DNA of 50,647 nt. It comes from Adiantum capillus-veneris (taxonomy: Eukaryota; Streptophyta; Polypodiopsida; Polypodiales; Pteridaceae). The notes below the pieces were generated by a model, which was not told the origin of the DNA, searched no databases, and saw nothing but the letters and a program-made list of their open reading frames with translations. Position numbers and translations under genes: made by a program. This document shows, piece after piece, positions 45,391-50,647 of this stretch; position 1 is the first letter of the stretch; every line of letters begins with the position of its first letter. The DNA lies in assembly GCA_014529385.2 (NCBI GenBank), contig JABFUD020000339.1:1-50647 (forward strand). The letters run 5' to 3'.

Positions 45391-45835
45391 GTCAGCACCA
45401 AGCGATGGGGAGCGTTGAACAGTCACCAAGCCTCCTATTCGCTTAGTGTTGACTCCACTGTCACATGTAATGATATTAACCCCAAGGGTAACACTAAGTG
45501 ATGGGGAGCGTTGGGCAGTCCCCAAGATTCCTATTCGCCCAATATTGACTCAACTACATTTTTTGTAATCACATCACCATGGTCTCCATCATTGGTAACA
45601 CCAAGGTCAACACCAAGAAATAGGGAGCGTTGGGCAGTCACCAAGCTTCCTATTTTCCCAGTATTGACTTCACCTGTATGACATGTCTTTCCATTGTCGG
45701 TTATCATGCCCCAAGCCTGTTTCTGTTGTTGCTTGTAACGGCTTTAACACCAAGGGAAACACCAAGCGATAGGGAGTGTTGGGCAGTTACCAAGCTTTCT
45801 ATTCACTCATTATTGACTCCACTCCATGACCTGTC
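45391..45835. repeat. Imperfect repeat, four copies of a ~65-bp core
   Basis: Cores start near 45391, 45486, 45606 and 45756: CACCAAG(C/A)(G/A)AT(G/A)GGGAG, then CGTTGGGCAGT, CACCAAGCTTCCTATTC, CCCAATATTGACTC-like. Variable spacers of about 30-85 bp lie between cores, so the period grows (95, 120, 150). In the second copy TTGGGC and GCCCAA could pair as a stem. The cores retain 80-90% identity by eye while the spacers are unrelated. Confidence 0.85.
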
Positions 45836-45964
45836 GTTTAGCATGGGTGGCAAGTTATGGATGGATTTTTGGTTCCCTCGTGGGAAGTGTATGCAGTCAT
45901 GGATTTGTTTGTGTTGTGTTGCTAATGGCTCATAGAAACATTGTTAAATTATTGTGTTGTTTTG

Positions 45965-48565
45965 AAGGGGAGATGGGAATCCTTTTTGGTCGATGAAAAG
46001 AGAAGGCTTAGAGCTTTAGGTCTTATTGGGGACGATTTCAAAAAGAAGATGAATGAAGCTTTAAAGAAGAAAGAAGAAAAATGAGAGATGTCGGATATAA
46101 GTACCTTTCTATTGCAAATCCTGCACATGGTGAAGAGTTTTTTTACTATGCTATTTGACAAGGATTGGCATGACAAACAATGGTAGGAATCACTCGGGAT
46201 AATTTATACAGCTTGTGTGCTGCAAAGATCACAATAGAGAGGTATGTTTCATTTCATCTTAAACTTTGAAATGTCATTTTAATGTGCATTGTAATTAGTA
46301 CATTAATTTTTGGATTGAAAATTGTAAATGTGTTCAATAGACGCAAAGAACTTCTTCACATCATGATTTTGACCACAGTTAAGGACTCCAAGGAGGTCAT
46401 TTTGCATACTATAAGAAACTTAGAGCCTACATGAGGCAAGAGACCTATTGGCAAGGAATGTTTGACAAAGCAACAATTATTTTATTGCTAAGTTTGAGGT
46501 GGAGGGACCTTTGTTGCCAAAAACATTTGAGGTCTTTTTTAAGGCATCTAGGAAGACACATGTTTCATTGGCTTATACTCATGTTTTGGAAAACATGAAG
46601 AGTGCTTCAGATTATGCCTCTTCACCTGAAGTGATGCATGCAAGAAAACATCTTGTGTACAAGTATTTGATTGCTTGAATACTAATTTCACTTCACGATT
46701 TATTTTATTGTCTCTTTTTTTAATTGATTTTTCATTTAGATGGCTATTGAATTGTATGCGGCTGAGGATGATAGAGTCTATGCCGAAGGATGTACAAGAA
46801 TGGATAGATAAAGAGGATGAAAATACTTTGTTCTCGTTAACACTCTTGGAAAAGGTTATTACACCTTGGGAGTGCTCTCACTGTCCATGGTGGTTGGAGT
46901 ATCCCCTGGGTGTTATCCCAAAGAGTGAGCAAGAGATTCATGCTCGTAAGTGAACCACAATCTCTTGTATAAACTAATATATTTTAGTTAAAATAGAATT
47001 TTGTTGATCTTTTTTGGTGAACTTTTGTATGGAAAGGTTTTTGAAAGAGAGTCCCATCTCTAATGACGGTGTAATCTCACCCCAAGCTACACACATTGAG
47101 CCATCCACCAAGCCACCCTCGCGTGCAAGGAAAGGTAAAAAAAGTATAGAAAAACCCTCCCAATGTGTGCTTATAGATGCTGATGGTGAGGAGGAGAGAT
47201 TTTCAATTTCTCTTCCACCAAAAGGATCCACCCTAGCACCAAATTCTTGCTTCTCTGAGACTATTATGAGTCGTTCTCTACATGAGAGGATACCAGCAAA
47301 ACATACCACATGTAAATGTTCTTTGCCTGTTTATTTGCTTTTTATTAATCTAATTATTGCTTGTATTAACCATTGACATGTCCTGCGGTTTTTTAAGCAT
47401 TCTTTGAGATTCTAAGCAATTGAAAATTGCATTGTCATGTTTAGGAGAGGAGTTTATTACATATGTGGATGCTTTGTTATTGGATGTGGAAGCAATTGAT
47501 GACCTAGCATGGCATAGGTAAGAGTTGCATACCATAATTTACTCTTACCATGATCCTTTGGTTTGTGTTAGTATTAAAATGTGGTTCAAGAAAACACCAA
47601 TCTATGATGGGCGTGAGTATGCATTGAAGGGGGAAATCTCCCAATATGTGGAAAGGTTGATCTTTGCAGACTTCCCTACGTCCATGTTAGTTGATGGTAT
47701 TCACAATCACACTACATGTGAGCTTTTTTTATGGCTTCTAATCATTATAAAATGCACAAAATGTTATGATATAATGTTTCATTTTTACTTGAGTGTGTAG
47801 GTAATGTGAAAGTTGTTCCTGAGTGGAACCACTTTTCTACTACCTTAGCAAGTGGTGTCATGGAAAGTGCCGATGTACACTTGGCAGACGAGGGTTTCTT
47901 GGTGACTTTGTCTCTTGCGCAACATTTGGGGGATCTTGTCATGCAAGCTAATAGATTTAGTTTGTAGCTCCATCACTCATGGACTTTGATGTGTGATGGG
48001 GGATACTTGCAGCCAGAGACTGGTGAGCAGGTGAGGTTGCCTTCCCTATGTGAAGCTTCCCCATGAAATTTAGAGTTCTTCTCTTTAAGTGATTTGTTCT
48101 CTCCTTTCATAGGTGATGGATCCCACTCTTGGTTTGTTTTATCGTAAGAATGCTCAAAGCATTACACCTCATTATGATAGAAAGGCTGGGGAGGATGTTT
48201 CTCCTGAGTGCTTTTCGGCCTCAAGAGGCTACCTCACAGAGTCTCCCCCTCGTTCATCTAGCAGTTATACAAGGATAGCTGGAGACTTGATTCGAGGGGA
48301 AACGGAGCGTACTGAGACTTTTTACAGGTGACCTTCTAGCCATAAACCTTTGTGAATCAGCTCACTCATCTTGATAGTTATATGAAAGCTCTTGTCGTTA
48401 AATTTTGATTATTCTGTTTGACACAATTGGTTTCTAGAGACATTGACATATGCGGACGACCATGTTATGGACATTTTTGCTGGGTGTAGTGGCTTGGGGC
48501 TTGATTGCACAAAGGAGATCCGTCACTATCTAATGCTAGAGGGTGATAGGCTTTGTCTTCTCTGA
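45965..48565 (+). pseudogene. Multi-exon gene of an unrecognised family (family X), mostly intact splice sites
   Basis: I do not recognise the protein. Exons seen: 45965-46241 (RWESFLVDEKRRLRALGLIG; NPAHGEEFFYY; donor GTATGT); 46341-46662 (HFAYYKKLRAYMRQETYWQG; EGPLLPKTFEVFFKASRKTH; SSPEVMHARKHLVYK); 46740-46945 (KDVQEWIDKEDENTLFSLTL; CSHCPWWLEYPLGVIPKSEQ; donor GTAAGT); about 47029-47311 (Ser/Pro/Lys-rich); 47445-47517 (73 nt; FITYVDALLLDVEAIDDLAW); 47572-47717 (YVERLIFADFPTSMLVDGIH); 47801-48030 (LADEGFLVTLSLAQHLGDL; SWTLMCDGGYLQPETGEQ); 48113-48327 (LGLFYRKNAQSITPHYDRKA); 48438-48565 (ADDHVMDIFAGCSGLGLDC, TGA). Phases agree across the 73-nt to 48327 exons. Stops (TGA formed across the junction into the 73-nt exon; TAG near 47966) and shifts in the first two exons indicate recent decay. 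Confidence 0.7.
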
Positions 48566-48924
48566 GTGTTTAGAGAAGAAATTTTGTGGTCCTCCTGAGG
48601 AGAAAATGTAGTAGAATATGTTACTTCCATAGGTGGACAATTGTTTTTGTGACTTGACTCTATGTATTGTTTGAAATAGTATTTTTCAATGCAACAACAA
48701 GCAACATATGGAGATTTTGGGTATTTCCCTTGTGCCCACAAGGGTTTTTTCACCCACAATCATGATACGTTGATTTGGAATGATGTTTCATATCTCAAAT
48801 CGAGGATCAATCTATATGTTGTTCAATTATGGGGAAAATGTTTTGTTTGTCATGTCATTATCTTGTTCTTGTTGTTCTTATTGGGGTTTAGAGTAATGCA
48901 AGCAAATGCCTACTCAATAAGCAT

Positions 48925-48925
<1 letters not shown>

Positions 48926-48992
<67 letters not shown>
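48926..48992 (+). repeat. (TG)n microsatellite
   Basis: About 33 uninterrupted TG dinucleotides. Alternating purine-pyrimidine, a Z-DNA-prone sequence. The Cys/Val frame across it is an artefact. Confidence 0.95.
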
Positions 48993-48993
<1 letters not shown>

Positions 48994-49021
48994 TGGGTCT
49001 CTCTTAATGCTCTAGATTTGC

Positions 49022-49023
<2 letters not shown>

Positions 49024-49077
<54 letters not shown>
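49024..49077 (+). repeat. (CT)n microsatellite
   Basis: CT array with one CCT interruption near 49056, about 30 bp after the TG array. Confidence 0.95.
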
Positions 49078-49171
49078 ATTTTCTCTCATATTCTCTCTAA
49101 TTTCTTATAGAATGAACAAGATAAAGACTCATTACTAGACCTCATACGGAAAATTCAAATATTTCACTTTG

Positions 49172-49174
<3 letters not shown>

Positions 49175-49232
<58 letters not shown>
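49175..49232 (+). repeat. (CT)n microsatellite
   Basis: About 29 uninterrupted CT dinucleotides. Both this and the 49024 tract are followed by AT-rich sequence and AACAAGATAAAGACTC. Confidence 0.95.
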
Positions 49233-49235
<3 letters not shown>

Positions 49236-49634
49236 GGTTTATAATGTGAACAAGATAAAGACTCGTTGCTAGAGTAGACTTCAACTTATCTCATACCAAA
49301 AATTCAAAAAGCTTAGTTTGTACTAAATTTTTACGGGATCATAAACACATAGACAGTGATGATCTTTCTTATAAATACTACATATATGACATTGCAGTAT
49401 CAATATGTTAATATTGATATGGTTAGGTTTTTATCAAATCCATGTTGTATTACTATGGCCCTTAGTTGTTCTATAAACATGTAGAGCGTAATTTTTTTAC
49501 TATGTACTTTATCCTAGTTCAAAGGCTATATACCTTAGTATATGCAAAAGGTTACATCTAATTTTTCTACCCACAAAATCTCTAAATTTTGTAAAGAAAT
49601 CTCTAAATGAAAAGCTCCTATATTTAATATCCTC

Positions 49635-49659
49635 TGGCCATGCATAAGATGCATGGCCA
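49635..49659. repeat. 25-bp inverted repeat at the truncated copia end
   Basis: TGGCCATGCAT, AAG, ATGCATGGCCA: 11-bp perfect arms and a 3-bp loop, placed exactly where homology to the first copia copy ends. Confidence 0.92.
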
Positions 49660-50647
49660 GAGCCTGAACGAGTACAACTAGACAAAGGTGCATCCAATTT
49701 ACTGTCATACAATGTATGCACCAGCCATTTTGGCATGTCTCTAGCCTGCTCATTTTCATCCTTTCCTCATCAAGTACATCATGTACATCGGCATCAATAA
49801 TAGGCTGATTTGTAACATTTTTGAAAACCCCCATAGGTTGTACATTTGCCTCATTGGAGGTTACATTCCAACTTCCACCACTGAAAAGAGGCAACAAAGT
49901 GTCATAAATGTCATGTGAGCTTACATTACTGTCTCTAGTACATGATAGCAAGGGCTAAACAAAATCTTCCACTACATCCCATGAAACCAAAATACGCTTT
50001 GTTTGCAAATGATACAACCTGCAACCTTTGCTTTCAGCCCTATAACCAACCAAAATACATTTAACAGCCTTATCATCCAATTTTTGTGCTGTGTTTGAGG
50101 CACCAAAGCATATGCCAAAAAGCCAAAAAACATGCTCATAGAAGGCTTTCTATCATTCCATGCTTCATATGGAGTAATAGACTACAAAGCTTTTGTAAGA
50201 CACCTGTTAAGTACATAAGTGGCACACATGATGACCTCAAGTCAAAAAGAATGTGGCAAAGCTTGACTTTTGACCATACATCATGCCAGTTCCGTAAGTG
50301 ACTTGTTTTTCCTCTAAGCAACACCATTTTGCTAAGGTGTATAAGTCACTGTACATTGGTGTTTTATCCCACAACTAGCCAAAAATGCATTAAATTCATG
50401 AGACATATACTCCCCCCCTCGATCGGAACAGAGGGTGCCCATAGTGCATTTCGATACATTTTCAGCCATAGCCAAAAATTGTTTGAAACACATATTAACT
50501 TCAGACTTCTCTTCAAGCGGAAATACCCATGCATACCTGGAGTAATATGTTCAAATGAAAGTAGCAGCATATATGCCTACACAGGAACTCATTTCGCTCG
50601 CTTCAAGGAGCCGAGATGTTGCATGGGTCACTAAACTTCACTATCGC
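49635..50647 (-). pseudogene. Second copy of the copia family: integrase core and pre-RT linker, runs off the window
   Basis: Homologous on the minus strand to 34100-34960 of the copia element. Recognisable pieces: ALWAPSVPIEGG frame with the sister frame GTLCSDRGGEYMSHEF (about 50440-50400; second catalytic Asp kept, unlike the first copy), SCTRDSNVSSHDIYDTLLPL (49945-49885), PIIDADVHDVLDEE, PKWLVHTLYDSKLDAPLSS (49730-49680). Homology stops at about 49640, where a 25-bp inverted repeat sits, so the RT part is missing at this end. The upstream (protease, gag, LTR) side lies beyond 50647. Stops and frameshifts are present. Same family as 13433-37647, inserted independently. Confidence 0.88.

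Larger units (their letters stand above)
48566..49634. other. No recognisable gene; dinucleotide tracts
   Basis: Sequence after the family X gene with one (TG)n and two (CT)n arrays. The phrase ATAAAGACTCATTACTAGA/ATAAAGACTCGTTGCTAGA occurs twice (49114, 49255), each after a CT tract, so a ~140-bp unit has been duplicated here. Confidence 0.6.

Overview
The window is plant nuclear DNA and is almost entirely repetitive. It carries plant-type LTR retrotransposon proteins (Ty1/copia and Ty3/gypsy, the latter including chromodomain chromoviruses and Tat/Athila-type elements), PBSs complementary to plant tRNA 3' ends, spliceosomal intron borders, and very long CT/GA, TG and G tracts. I could not identify the species. 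The repeat load suggests a large genome; a fern, lycophyte or gymnosperm is a guess. I saw no intact host gene, tRNA, rRNA or CRISPR array.

Layout. 0.2-1.3 kb: minus-strand chromovirus integrase plus chromodomain, cut at about 1330, possibly by a second gypsy element (LTR-like 1.33-2.57 kb; gag/protease remnant 2.9-4.6 kb). 7.8-10.6 kb: decayed, apparently spliced gene of an unrecognised family. 12.6-39.3 kb: a nested stack. A minus-strand chromovirus (two halves, 12.59-13.43 and 37.65-39.32 kb) was split by a copia element (13433-37647). That was split by an 18.3-kb Tat-like gypsy element (14957-33277, perfect CAGCC duplication). That carries a ~2-kb insertion (29.09-31.05 kb). A minus-strand solo LTR (35.73-36.46 kb) also sits in the copia RT gene. 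39.3-40.3 kb: plus-strand Athila/Tat-type RT fragment. 40.3-43.2 kb: microsatellites and a hairpin minisatellite. 43.2-48.6 kb: two inverted, diverged copies of an unrecognised multi-exon gene with partly shared exon structure, around an LTR-like stretch and a minisatellite. 49.6-50.6 kb: start of a second, minus-strand copy of the copia family, running off the window.

The Tat-like element is the most unusual component. After integrase it has a second retropepsin-like domain in the same frame, then a basic Trp/Pro/Lys-rich domain, then a long coiled-coil ORF before the 3' LTR. A 22-bp CGCG-centred palindrome recurs every 284-294 bp, four times in the leader and three times in the 3' region, with a degenerate copy in each LTR. 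The copy lacks the RT palm and RNase H and has lost integrase catalytic residues, so it could move only with help. Every retroelement gene here has stops or frameshifts; nothing looks autonomous.
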